Source: an uncultured Collinsella sp. (GTDB lineage: Bacteria > Actinomycetota > Coriobacteriia > Coriobacteriales > Coriobacteriaceae). Taken from it: a DNA stretch of 64,000 nt. The notes under the pieces are model-generated. The model saw nothing but the letters and a program-made list of their open reading frames with translations, was not told the DNA's origin and made no database searches. How positions within the stretch are numbered: position 1 is the first letter of the stretch; every line of letters starts with the position of its first letter. The translations under genes and the position numbers were made by a program. This document shows positions 56,324-64,000 of the stretch, piece by piece. The stretch spans positions 1-64,000 of the forward strand of contig CABUTO010000006.1 in the NCBI GenBank assembly GCA_902494535.1, read 5' to 3'.

Positions 56324-57766
56324 TTATCGACCTCCCTGCGGTGCCGCGTCATCGCGCATAAGCTCGGCCAGCGCCTCGCGATCGATACGCAGTGCATCGC
56401 CGCCGACTGGGTCGAGCGAATCGGTCTGGCCGCCCAGCTGATTGGCCTGCTTGCGCTCCGCGCGGGACAGGCCGCGCTCGCGGTACTTTTGCGAATGAGC
56501 GGTGTACATATTGATGAACAGGATGACCAAGAAACTGAACACGATTACGACGATGACCCAAAAGAGGGCTACCGACGTGTTGCCGCCCATCCACTCAAAG
56601 TAGATGGCGATGGGAATGGTCTGCGTAATGCCGGCGTAGTTGCCCGCAAAGAACAGGGTGCAGCCAAACTCGCCCATGGCACGCGTGAAGGCAAGCACCG
56701 TACCGGCGGCAATCGAGGACCAGCCAAGCGGCATCATAAGCTTGGTGAAGATGCGACGCTCGGACCATCCCAGGGTTCGCGCGGCATCGAGCATCTGCGT
56801 GTCAAGGCTCTCGAAGGCACCGAGCGCCGTACGGTAGACCAGGGGAAACGACACCACCACGGCAGATATCACCGCCGCGGGCCACGTAAAGACGATCGAG
56901 ATGCCGTGCGCGATGAGCCACCGGCCCACCCCGGTCGAGCGGCCAAACAGCATGAGGAGCAAAAAGCCGCAGACCGTGGGCGGCAGCACCATAGGAATCG
57001 TAAAGACCGAATCGAGCAGGCCCTTGATGCGACTCGAGGTACCCATAGTCTTCCACGCGGCGAACAGGCCCAGCGCAAAGGAGACCAGCAGGGCAAGACC
57101 GCTCGTTTTAATGGACACCCAAAACGGGCGATAGTCGATGTCTCCCAAAAAGGTGGCCAGAGAGGTCAAGGGCCCCTGCTCATCCCGCAACACGACAGAC
57201 GATGCCTCTACCATTTGAGCGCTATCAAGCCAACGCGCGCCGCCCTTGGCATCACCCGAAGCTGATGCAATCACCACATAGCGGTCCCCATCCGCACCGC
57301 GCTCATCAAAGCCATAGGTATACCCACCGGCATCGAACGTTGTTTCCGCCGTAACATACCAAGGAAGATCCACGTCCCCTAGCTGCGCACCTCCCATGCA
57401 GTTTGCGCTGTCGAGCTTACAGACGAGGGCCTTGAGACCCGATACGCACTCGTTGTCCTGCGGATCCAATCCATACTTCTCGACCGCTTTGGGCGATATC
57501 CACACCACAACGCGATCGGCAGCAGGCGCCACTACAAGGTCCACGTCCTCGTCAACGGGAAACCGGTAGCCCTCAGGCTGGCCTTCCATGGCACGAGCGG
57601 TCCCCTTGGCCAACCGCTCAAAACCCTCGATCCCATAAGAAAGCCCATGAGCGGTCGCAGCAACCTGGGCCCCGTCCTCAGCGTCCCCAGCAAACGCAAA
57701 TCCCGGCACCCAGCAAAGCGCGAAGGTCAAAGTACAGGCGACAAGCATGCGGAATCTATTAAGCAC
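56324..57766 (-). CDS. modB: Molybdate ABC transporter permease with unusual exported N-terminal domain
   Basis: The 480-residue protein has a signal-like hydrophobic start (RMLVACTLTFALCWVPGFAFAG), then about 170 residues of soluble, probably exported sequence (ISPKAVEKYGLDPQDNECVSGLKA, ETTFDAGGYTYGFDERG). Only then does a standard ModB permease of about six membrane segments begin. The EAA loop is TLGWSERRIFTKLMMPLGWSSIAAG. Usual ModB proteins are about 225-260 residues, so the extension is exceptional. The GTG start at 57766 is chosen because GGAG lies 6 nt upstream. The N-terminal domain was not recognised; it may aid substrate capture. Confidence 0.85.
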   Translation of the reverse strand: MLNRFRMLVACTLTFALCWVPGFAFAGDAEDGAQVAATAHGLSYGIEGFERLAKGTARAMEGQPEGYRFPVDEDVDLVVAPAADRVVVWISPKAVEKYGLDPQDNECVSGLKALVCKLDSANCMGGAQLGDVDLPWYVTAETTFDAGGYTYGFDERGADGDRYVVIASASGDAKGGARWLDSAQMVEASSVVLRDEQGPLTSLATFLGDIDYRPFWVSIKTSGLALLVSFALGLFAAWKTMGTSSRIKGLLDSVFTIPMVLPPTVCGFLLLMLFGRSTGVGRWLIAHGISIVFTWPAAVISAVVVSFPLVYRTALGAFESLDTQMLDAARTLGWSERRIFTKLMMPLGWSSIAAGTVLAFTRAMGEFGCTLFFAGNYAGITQTIPIAIYFEWMGGNTSVALFWVIVVIVFSFLVILFINMYTAHSQKYRERGLSRAERKQANQLGGQTDSLDPVGGDALRIDREALAELMRDDAAPQGGR

Positions 57767-57834
57767 GAAAAGCTCCAAGAGAATACAAGGACGGAGTGAA
57801 ACACAAAACGATGGAATTATCGCGCCAAGCCGCA

Positions 57835-58707
57835 CTACGCGGAAAGCTCAAAGCCGTATTTGGCCCAAATCTTCTGGGCCTTCTTGTTGGACAGGCAAAA
57901 GTCGATAAACGCCTTGGCCTCGTCGGCATGTTCGGAGCCATCGGCGACAGCGCCCGGATACACGATGGGCTTATGCGAGTCCTCGGGACACACAAAGGCC
58001 TCCTCGATGCCGTCGTAGCGGAAGATGTCGGAGCTATAGACAAAACCGGCTACGCAGTCGCCTGTGGACACATAGGCAGCGGCGGTACCAACTTTGTCTG
58101 CCAGCGCGACCTTGTCGGCGATCTCGGGCGAGTACTCGCCGTCGTCACCCTCGGTACCAGTGTAGAGACCCACGGAAGCCAACGCCTGGTTGGCGTACTT
58201 GCCGGCAGGAACGGTCTTGGCGTCGCCAATGGCGATCTTGCCGTCCAGATTCGCGACGTCGGCGATGGCCTCGACCTTGGTGTCGGAGCCCTCGGCGCGA
58301 ACGATCACGAGGTCGTTGACGAACATATCCTCACGGGTGCCGGTGTCGACGAGCTCGGCGGTCTCGGCGTCATCCATGGTGCCCTTGGAGGCTGTGATGA
58401 GCACGTCGACAGCGGCACCGGCGCGCATCTGCTCGACAAGGTCGCCGGACGCTTTGAACTGCGTGTCGGCAAACGTGGTGCCGGTCTGGTCGGTGTAGAG
58501 CTCCTGAACCTCGGGCAGGGCCTTCTCGAGCGAGTTGGCGGCAAAGATCTGCAGCTCGACAGCTTTCTTGGACGAAATCATGGCGGAGCCGGCATCGGAG
58601 CCAGTCGACTCAGGCGCCTTATTGCCGGAGCACCCGGCAAGGCCAAGGCCGGCAGTGGCGACAGCAGAAAGCGAGACGAACCCGCGGCGAGAAACCATAT
58701 CGAACAT
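57835..58707 (-). CDS. modA: Molybdate-binding lipoprotein
   Basis: The 290-residue substrate-binding protein starts with MFDMVSRRGFVSLSAVATAG and the lipobox LAGC (lipidated cysteine about residue 26). The two arginines before the hydrophobic stretch hint at Tat export. The mature part has LQIFAANSLEKALPEVQELY and FKASGDLVEQMRAGAAVDVLITAS, which match the oxyanion-binding ModA fold. The ATG at 58707 has AAAGGG upstream. It lies 68 bp ahead of modB and should deliver molybdate (or tungstate) for the Mo enzymes in this window. Confidence 0.93.
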   Translation of the reverse strand: MFDMVSRRGFVSLSAVATAGLGLAGCSGNKAPESTGSDAGSAMISSKKAVELQIFAANSLEKALPEVQELYTDQTGTTFADTQFKASGDLVEQMRAGAAVDVLITASKGTMDDAETAELVDTGTREDMFVNDLVIVRAEGSDTKVEAIADVANLDGKIAIGDAKTVPAGKYANQALASVGLYTGTEGDDGEYSPEIADKVALADKVGTAAAYVSTGDCVAGFVYSSDIFRYDGIEEAFVCPEDSHKPIVYPGAVADGSEHADEAKAFIDFCLSNKKAQKIWAKYGFELSA

Positions 58708-58767
58708 GTTCAACCCTTTCGAACGCCATACCCGGGCACCCCGCCGCAGGCTTTATTCTGTTACTAG

Positions 58768-58820
58768 ATTATACTTTCACGCGAATAATGTTTATGATAA
58801 TTATCTCTCCCCTGATAATT
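58768..58820 (-). promoter_or_regulatory. Possible modA promoter with adjacent inverted repeat
   Basis: On the minus strand TATAAT (58768-58773) could be the -10 box, about 60 bp upstream of the start codon. No good -35 was seen. Just upstream lies AATTATC...GATAATT (58799-58805 and 58814-58820), a perfect 7-bp inverted repeat, with GATAATTATC overlapping it. This is a candidate operator. It does not match the classical E. coli ModE site. Confidence 0.45.
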
Positions 58821-58870
58821 TTCTTTTACCAATAACCACGAGACGGCCCGCACTGTCGCTGCATAAAAAA

Positions 58871-58899
58871 GGCGGAGCAGCCCGTAAGGTCGCTCCGCC
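58871..58899 (-). terminator. Terminator of moeA-mogA
   Basis: GGCGGAGC (58871-58878) and GCTCCGCC (58892-58899) are perfect complements. On the minus strand the stem is followed by TTTTTT. It lies 14 bp past the mogA stop. Confidence 0.9.
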
Positions 58900-58912
58900 G
58901 CAGGTAAACCGC

Positions 58913-59392
58913 TTATTTGGCGTGCCCGCCGCCCGCCGTCATCTGGGCCGCATGCTCCAGCTGGTCGCTCACGGCCTCCCAGCTTTCGCGGGCTGCTTTC
59001 GTAGATCCCGGAAAGTTAATGACAAGCGTATACCCACGCTGCATGCACACGGCGCGCGAGAGCATAGCGCGGCGCGTCTTGGTCATGGAGTACGCACGGA
59101 TTGCCTCGGCAATACCCGGCACATCGCGGTCGCAGACGGCGCGCGTCGCCTCGGGCGTCACATCGCGCATCGAAAGCCCCGTGCCGCCGCAGGTGAGCAC
59201 GACATTGGCGTGGCACTCATCGGCGGCTTCCACAATGGCATCACCGATCTCGCTGGCGTCGTCGCGCACGACCACATGCGAGGCGACCGTCCAGCCCTGC
59301 GCCACGATGAGCTCCTCGAGGGCAGCGCCCGCCTCGTCCTGGGCAAGGTCGCGCGTATCCGAGCACGTCACGATCGATATCTTCAACTCCAT
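58913..59392 (-). CDS. mogA: Molybdopterin adenylyltransferase (MogA/MoaB family)
   Basis: The 159-residue enzyme adenylates molybdopterin before molybdenum insertion. SIVTCSDTRDLAQDEAG near the start and VVLTCGGTGLSMRDVTPEAT (about residues 66-85) are the family signatures. INFPGSTKAARESWEAV near the end matches the substrate-binding loop. The ATG at 59392 has AGGAGG upstream. It lies 10 bp after moeA, so the two form an operon ended by a clear terminator. Confidence 0.92.
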   Translation of the reverse strand: MELKISIVTCSDTRDLAQDEAGAALEELIVAQGWTVASHVVVRDDASEIGDAIVEAADECHANVVLTCGGTGLSMRDVTPEATRAVCDRDVPGIAEAIRAYSMTKTRRAMLSRAVCMQRGYTLVINFPGSTKAARESWEAVSDQLEHAAQMTAGGGHAK

Positions 59393-59402
59393 AGCGTTCC
59401 TC

Positions 59403-60665
59403 CTATAGCACCGTTCCCTCGGGCAGGTCGACGCGCACAACGTCCACGACATCCCCCGCTTTGAGCTCGCACGGCCCTTCGTCAATACGCAGCAGGCAGT
59501 TGGCCCGCTGCATCGTGCCAAGCAGCGCCGAGTTCTGCGTCTTGGCCTCGGTCACCAACAACTCACCGGTCTCGGGGTCGCGCAAAACCGTGGCGCGATC
59601 GAAGAAGCGTCGGTCCTGGCGCTTCTTCACGCCGTGCGTGAGCGTCGCCTGCTGCACGGGACGCGCACCCTCGGCAAAGCCGCGCATCTTGCGGATCGCC
59701 GGACGGGCGAGCATCTCAAAGCCCACATACGCCGCGGCCGGATTACCTGAAAGCCCTAGGTAGGGCTTACCCCCGAGCAAACCGAACGTGATGGCCTTGC
59801 CGGGGCGCATCGAGATGCGATCAAAGAGCACCTCGCCCTCGCGCTGGACCAGCGCCGTCACATAGTCGTAGTCGCCCGCCGAGGCGCCACCGCTCGTAAT
59901 GACAAAATCGCACTCCTGCGCGGCGCGATGCACCAGCTCGGCAATCGCCTGCTCATCGTCGGGCGCGATGCCGTAGAACACGGGCTCGGCGCCGGCATCG
60001 AGTGCCTCGGCCATTAACGCCGAAGAGTTGGAGTCGCGAATCTGCCCGCGCGCCGGCACGTTACTCGGTGTGACCAGTTCCGTGCCCAGCGAGATGATGC
60101 CCACACGCGGGGCAGCGTGCACCTTCACGCTCGCGTATCCGGCGCTTGCCAGCAGACCCGCGCCCGCCGGAGCCACAACCTCGCCAGCGCGCATCACGAC
60201 GTCGCCGGCATGGGCCTCCTCGGCGGCAGAGCGAACGTTCTCCCCCACCTTGGCCGGCGCCGAGAACCTCACACGCGAGCCCTCGTTGCCGTCGCCATCG
60301 AGCACGTCGACGATCTCATACTTCACCACGGCATCGGCACCTTCGGGTACCGGAGCGCCCGTCATGATGCGGACCGTCTCACCCGCGCCGATTGCGCCCT
60401 CAAACACATGGCCCGCGGCCTCGTGTCCGATAACGTCGAGCGTCACCGGCGCCTCGCCAGATGCCTGCGCCAAGTCCGCCGAGCGCACGGCATATCCATC
60501 CATGGCGCTGTTCGCAAACGGCGAGATGTCGATATCGGCCGTGGCGTCCTCGGCCAGGGGAAGACTGGTCGCCTGCCACACGGGAATCTCGACAACTTCG
60601 GTGCGATTCACGTGCGACAAGACGATCGCCTGTGCATCCTCCAACGGAATGAGTTTCTCTGCCAT
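59403..60665 (-). CDS. moeA: Molybdopterin molybdenumtransferase
   Basis: The 420-residue enzyme inserts molybdate into adenylated molybdopterin. Landmarks in order are SPFANSAMDGYAVRSADL (about 50), RIMTGAPVPEGADAVVKYE, GIISLGTELVTPSN, FVITSGGASAGDYDYV and GLSGNPAAAYVGFEML, all typical of MoeA. The C-terminal beta-barrel domain IV follows (GPCELKAGDVVDVVRVD). The ATG at 60665 has AAGAGGTG upstream. The product serves FdhF, the other Mo-bisMGD enzyme and the Mo hydroxylase. Confidence 0.95.
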   Translation of the reverse strand: MAEKLIPLEDAQAIVLSHVNRTEVVEIPVWQATSLPLAEDATADIDISPFANSAMDGYAVRSADLAQASGEAPVTLDVIGHEAAGHVFEGAIGAGETVRIMTGAPVPEGADAVVKYEIVDVLDGDGNEGSRVRFSAPAKVGENVRSAAEEAHAGDVVMRAGEVVAPAGAGLLASAGYASVKVHAAPRVGIISLGTELVTPSNVPARGQIRDSNSSALMAEALDAGAEPVFYGIAPDDEQAIAELVHRAAQECDFVITSGGASAGDYDYVTALVQREGEVLFDRISMRPGKAITFGLLGGKPYLGLSGNPAAAYVGFEMLARPAIRKMRGFAEGARPVQQATLTHGVKKRQDRRFFDRATVLRDPETGELLVTEAKTQNSALLGTMQRANCLLRIDEGPCELKAGDVVDVVRVDLPEGTVL

Positions 60666-60875
60666 ATGCACCTCTTAATGCCACGGCGCACAACAGGCGC
60701 GCCGATTCTTTATGCTTGTCTCAGTATAATCCCCCGATGCGCGACCGCGACTTGGCCAGTACCCGCAAATACACCCGTCGGCCGCAAGCCGCGAAACAGA
60801 ATGGAAACCAACCCACCGGCTCGTCGCGTTTACCGCGTTTTATAATGCTTGCGTTGCAACCTAAAAGAGGAACGT

Positions 60876-62297
60876 ATGGCTCATAACGACAAACCCGAAA
60901 GCGCAAACGAAGCGCAGGATCATTCTCAGCCACTCGACGATGGCGGTTTTTTCTCCCTGAACGACGTCATCATGGCCGGCAGGCATCAGCTCACCCGTTC
61001 CGAGCAGCTCTTGGCAGCCGACACGCGCCGCAACGCCCGCAACCTACTCGCGAGCGCTAAGTTGCTCGCACTCGTCGCCATCGTCTCGCTCGCCATGGGC
61101 GTTGCCGCTTGGGCGTTTTTGGCCTCGCTGAATATCGCAACCGACTATCGCGAACACCATGCGTGGGTGTACGCCCTGCTCCCCATCGTGGGCATGGCCA
61201 CTGCATGGGTCTACAAGAACCACGGTCTCGCCGCCAAGCGTGGCAACAACCTGGTCATTGACTCCGCCCTGGGCACACGCCTCATCCATATGCGCATGGC
61301 CGTCCTCACCTTCGTCTGCTCCACGCTCACGCACCTAACGGGCGGATCGGCCGGTCGCGAGGGCGCCGCGGTGCAGATTGGCGGCACCATCGCCAGCAAT
61401 GTTTCGAACCTCGCCCATCTCAAAAAGCACGACCACCACGACCTCATGCTCGCCGGTATCTCGTCCGCCTTTGGCGCCGTGTTCGGATCGCCTCTCGCCG
61501 GGGCTTTCTTTGGCATGGAGATGTGCTTCATCGGCAAAATCGACTACACCGCAGGCATCTACTGCCTCGTCGCCTCGTTTACCGGCTACTTTACGTCGCT
61601 CGCCCTGGGTACCGAGTACGAGGCGAATGTCATCGCCAGCGTTCCCGCCATGACGCCCAAAACGGTCGTTATCGTTGTTATCAGCGCCATTATCTTCGGT
61701 CTGGCAGCACGTCTCTTTGCCTGGTCGGTTCGAACCGTCAAGAGCCTGTACGGTCGCTTTATCACCAATTACCTTGTTCGCGCACTTATAGGCGCACTCG
61801 TGATTTTGGCCGCCTATGCCCTCCTCGACGCCTGGGAGTATGCCGGCCTTTCCACATGGCTTTCCGGCGCCGGATTTGCAGGCAACACCACCCTGGCGGA
61901 CGCAGCCATCAAGTTAGTCGTCACAGCGCTTACCCTGGGCGCGGGCTTCCAAGGCGGCGAGGTCACGCCCCTGTTTGGCATCGGTGCGGCACTCGGTGGC
62001 TGGATCGGTTGCCTCGTCGGAATCGACCCCAGCTTTCTGGCGGCGCTGGGCATGCTCGGCGTATTCTGCGCCGGCCTCAACGTGCCCATCACTACCTGCA
62101 TGATGGCCATCGATCTGTTCCACGGCACGGCAGCCGGCTTCTTTGTCATCGTAGCCTTTATCAGCTATCTCGCCGGCGGACACCGCGGCGTATATCCCGC
62201 GCAGCGCATTGTCTCGCCTAAACGCCGTTCGCTTATTGTAGACGAGGGCGGTACGGTGGCGGATGCTATCGAGCGCCACAACGACCTGATAGAGTAG
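60876..62297 (+). CDS. CLC-family anion channel/antiporter
   Basis: The 473-residue membrane protein has about ten hydrophobic segments. GGSAGREGAAVQIGG matches the CLC GREGP region, including the gating glutamate. GSPLAGAFFGMEM and GAGFQGGEVTPLFGIGAALGG match later CLC signatures. The GGEVTPLF variant departs from the common GIFAP form and may point to the fluoride-exporting CLC-F branch, but no fluoride riboswitch was recognised upstream. The ATG at 60876 has AGAGGAAC upstream. It is divergent from moeA and functionally separate from the Mo genes. Confidence 0.87.
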   Translation: MAHNDKPESANEAQDHSQPLDDGGFFSLNDVIMAGRHQLTRSEQLLAADTRRNARNLLASAKLLALVAIVSLAMGVAAWAFLASLNIATDYREHHAWVYALLPIVGMATAWVYKNHGLAAKRGNNLVIDSALGTRLIHMRMAVLTFVCSTLTHLTGGSAGREGAAVQIGGTIASNVSNLAHLKKHDHHDLMLAGISSAFGAVFGSPLAGAFFGMEMCFIGKIDYTAGIYCLVASFTGYFTSLALGTEYEANVIASVPAMTPKTVVIVVISAIIFGLAARLFAWSVRTVKSLYGRFITNYLVRALIGALVILAAYALLDAWEYAGLSTWLSGAGFAGNTTLADAAIKLVVTALTLGAGFQGGEVTPLFGIGAALGGWIGCLVGIDPSFLAALGMLGVFCAGLNVPITTCMMAIDLFHGTAAGFFVIVAFISYLAGGHRGVYPAQRIVSPKRRSLIVDEGGTVADAIERHNDLIE

Positions 62298-62382
62298 ACG
62301 TAAGTAATCACCGTGCAGCCACAATCGGGCAATTCGACCTGAATGCGGCAGCACCGTCACGCCACACGCTGGGAGTCGCCCC

Positions 62383-63345
62383 ATGCACGCAACTGATTTT
62401 GGTCGCACGCTCATCATCGCCAACCCCGCTGCCCAGTCGGGCGCGGCGTGCGAGGTTGCCGAGCGCCTGCAGCGCTTTTTGGACATGACCGCACGCGCAT
62501 CCCAGTTTGACCTGGTGCTGACCGAGCGCATGGGACATGCCAAGGAGCTTGCCGCGCAGGCCGAGGGCTATCGCACCGTTATCGCCCTCGGCGGCGACGG
62601 CGTGATCCACGAGATCGTCAATGGGCTTATGACGCAAAAGGAGGACGCCCGCCCCGCTCTTGCCGTCCTGCCCGTGGGCTCCGGCAACGATTTTGCCCAG
62701 ACGCTCGGCATCGACGATTTCTCCGGCAAGGATTTTGGCGCGCTGCTCAATTGCGAGCTGCAGCGTCAGGACATCGGGCGCATTCGCTCATGGAACCCCG
62801 CAAGCGGTAGCGGCGAGGCTTCCGTTGAGTACTACGACCAGACGCTTTCGGTCGGCATCGATGCCGCCATCGGCCTTGGCACCACCGAGCTGCGCAAAAA
62901 GACGGGCTTGACGGGCGCGCCGCTCTACACTCTCTCGGGACTTGAGCAGTTTGGCCTTCGCTATCGCAACTACCCCATGTCAGTCAGCTTTGACGGGGCG
63001 CCCGCCGAACGCGTGAGGGCGATCATCATGGCGATTCAGCTGGGTCCTACGTATGGCTCGGGCTATCGCATCTGCCCCGATGCCGACCCCTGTGACGGCA
63101 CACTCGACGTCTGCTACGCCTGCGGCCCCGTCCCTCGCGCGGTTGCCCTGCCCATGTTCCTTTCGGCCAAAGACGGCCACCACACCAAGCTTCCGCCGGT
63201 ACGCATACGTCGCTGCCGTCATGCCGAGCTCACGTTCGAGGAGCCCAACTACCCCATCCAGGCCGACGGCGAACCCATCGTCGCCTCGCGCATCGACGTG
63301 GACATCCTTCCCGCCGTCCTCGAGGTCTGGCACCCAACCCGCTAA
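62383..63345 (+). CDS. Diacylglycerol/lipid kinase family protein
   Basis: The 320-residue cytoplasmic kinase belongs to the DAGK catalytic (YegS/DgkB) family, which phosphorylates lipid alcohols. LIIANPAAQSGAA at the N-terminus, VIALGGDGVIHEIVNGLM (the GGDG nucleotide motif, about residue 70) and LPVGSGNDFAQTLG follow the family order. The ending IQADGEPIVASRIDVDILP is the conserved C-terminal beta segment. The ATG has GGGAG upstream. Lipid specificity cannot be read from the sequence. Confidence 0.92.
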   Translation: MHATDFGRTLIIANPAAQSGAACEVAERLQRFLDMTARASQFDLVLTERMGHAKELAAQAEGYRTVIALGGDGVIHEIVNGLMTQKEDARPALAVLPVGSGNDFAQTLGIDDFSGKDFGALLNCELQRQDIGRIRSWNPASGSGEASVEYYDQTLSVGIDAAIGLGTTELRKKTGLTGAPLYTLSGLEQFGLRYRNYPMSVSFDGAPAERVRAIIMAIQLGPTYGSGYRICPDADPCDGTLDVCYACGPVPRAVALPMFLSAKDGHHTKLPPVRIRRCRHAELTFEEPNYPIQADGEPIVASRIDVDILPAVLEVWHPTR

Positions 63346-63353
63346 CCCCACCT

Positions 63354-63422
63354 AAGTTGCGGTGAAATAGGGACTGTTTTGCGGCTTTAGCTGCATAAAC
63401 AGTCCCTATTTCACCGCAACTT
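63354..63422. repeat. Palindrome family A, copy 5 (perfect 26-nt arms)
   Basis: The arm at 63354-63379, which contains GTTGCGGTGAAATAGGGACT, is exactly complementary to 63397-63422. It lies between the 3' ends of two convergent genes, as copy 1 does. Confidence 0.9.
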
Positions 63423-63431
63423 ATGAAGAGA

Positions 63432-63812
63432 TCATTCGTCGCTGTCCGGCTTGCGACGGTTGGCCTTTTTAATGGCGTTGAAGTGCTTGTCATTGAGCCT
63501 GCGCTGGCGAGAGCGCTGAGGCACCTTGGTCTTGACGCGGCGGCGCGGCGGACGGCCGCGACGCTCAAGCTCTGCCCTCAGCTTACGCAGACAGCTCGCA
63601 CGATTCTGAAACTGGCTACGGCTCTCGCGCGCCGTCACGGTAATCCCCGTGGGCCCATGCTTCATGCGCACCGCCGAGTCCGTCGTGTTCACGCCCTGCC
63701 CACCCGGGCCCGTCGCGCGAAACACCTGCACCTCGCAATCGCGCGCCAACTCCTCGACCGACATCTCGGCATAGCGCGCATACTCGCGCCATCCCATCTT
63801 GGTCTCATCCAT
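63432..63812 (-). CDS. Peptide chain release factor-like protein (GGQ domain, ArfB-like)
   Basis: The 126-residue protein has the peptidyl-tRNA hydrolysis motif in [21 protein letters not shown] (about residues 32-52). A highly basic tail follows ([28 protein letters not shown]). Lack of codon-recognition domains and the basic tail suggest a ribosome-rescue factor such as ArfB, or the H-type release factor homologue. The ATG at 63812 has GGGGAGG upstream. A perfect family B palindrome lies 25 bp before it. Confidence 0.85.
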   Translation of the reverse strand: MDETKMGWREYARYAEMSVEELARDCEVQVFRATGPGGQGVNTTDSAVRMKHGPTGITVTARESRSQFQNRASCLRKLRAELERRGRPPRRRVKTKVPQRSRQRRLNDKHFNAIKKANRRKPDSDE

Positions 63813-63837
63813 ATCAACACCTCCCCTCATACAAAAA

Positions 63838-63868
63838 ATGTGACAAAGGGACAGTCCCTTTGTCACAT
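63838..63868. repeat. Palindrome family B, copy 2 (perfect)
   Basis: ATGTGACAAAGGGAC (63838-63852) and GTCCCTTTGTCACAT (63854-63868) are exact complements around a single A. It lies between two genes on the minus strand, 27 bp after one stop codon. Confidence 0.9.
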
Positions 63869-63895
63869 CGCATACCAATCGCTTGTGTTGCGCGC

Positions 63896-64000
63896 TTAGG
63901 CGAAGGTGATCTCGCCGGTCTCGCAGTCCATATCGGCGATACGGGCCAGGCTCTCAACGCGGAAGCCGCGCTCACGGAGCTTATCGCCACCGCCCTGGAA
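63896..64000 (-). CDS. Phosphoribosyltransferase, C-terminal end (probably xanthine phosphoribosyltransferase)
   Basis: Only the last 34 codons and the stop are inside the window; the gene runs off the right edge. The residues [20 protein letters not shown] followed by [14 protein letters not shown] resemble the C-terminus of Xpt-type purine phosphoribosyltransferases. The call rests on this short tail alone. Confidence 0.55.
   Translation of the reverse strand, partial: FQGGGDKLRERGFRVESLARIADMDCETGEITFA

Noticed and set aside
60666..60875. Fluoride riboswitch ahead of the CLC gene
   Set aside because: No convincing match to the crcB motif was found, although the protein has CLC-F-like features.

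Overview
The window looks like chromosomal DNA of a high-GC anaerobic actinobacterium of the class Coriobacteriia, most probably Collinsella or a close relative. This is inferred from the GC-rich codon use, a formate hydrogenlyase and selenium gene set, an LAETG-type sortase anchor and many intergenic palindromes. No rRNA, phage or intact insertion sequence was seen.

Layout. 0.4-8.1 kb holds an Xaa-Pro peptidase and a giant Ig-like cell-wall surface protein interrupted by an in-frame TGA. 8.6-16.9 kb is housekeeping (folC, valS, clpX, clpP, tig, tRNA-Leu), with valS flanked by two related nested palindromes. 17.0-22.4 kb holds a molybdenum hydroxylase (fused 2Fe-2S and Mo subunit plus FAD subunit) and NADP-type glutamate dehydrogenase. 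From 22.6 to 45.1 kb every gene lies on the minus strand. In transcription order these are a 4Fe-4S protein, selenocysteine formate dehydrogenase H, the energy-converting hydrogenase-4 set hyfABCDEFGHI, the maturation factors hycH and hycI, a formate channel and a terminator; then a second Mo-bisPGD oxidoreductase, selA, selB, tRNA-Sec, mobA and a DUF3343 protein. The selenocysteine decoding machinery therefore sits directly behind its main client.

45.5-46.7 kb holds a decayed RelB/PIN toxin-antitoxin pair, tRNA-Gly and tRNA-Pro; brnQ follows. 48.2-54.8 kb is a second selenium operon. It has two double-cubane-cluster (2-hydroxyacyl-CoA dehydratase-like) proteins, their ATP-dependent activase, SelD (itself a selenoprotein, Sec17), YedF, a second DUF3343 protein and a class V cysteine desulfurase. 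55.2-60.7 kb provides molybdate uptake (modABC) and molybdenum insertion (mogA, moeA). The right end has a CLC-type channel, a lipid kinase, a GGQ release-factor-like protein and the C-terminus of a probable xanthine phosphoribosyltransferase.

Taken together, most of the window can be read as a selenium/molybdenum island. It covers molybdate import, cofactor maturation, selenophosphate synthesis, Sec incorporation and the clients that need them: FdhF, the second Mo oxidoreductase and the Mo hydroxylase. Formate is converted to CO2 and H2 by an Hyf (FHL-2-like) complex with many membrane subunits. The most novel-looking items are the double-cubane/activase genes placed upstream of selD, the valS-flanking palindromes with compensatory stem changes, and a five-copy palindrome family found at gene 3' ends.
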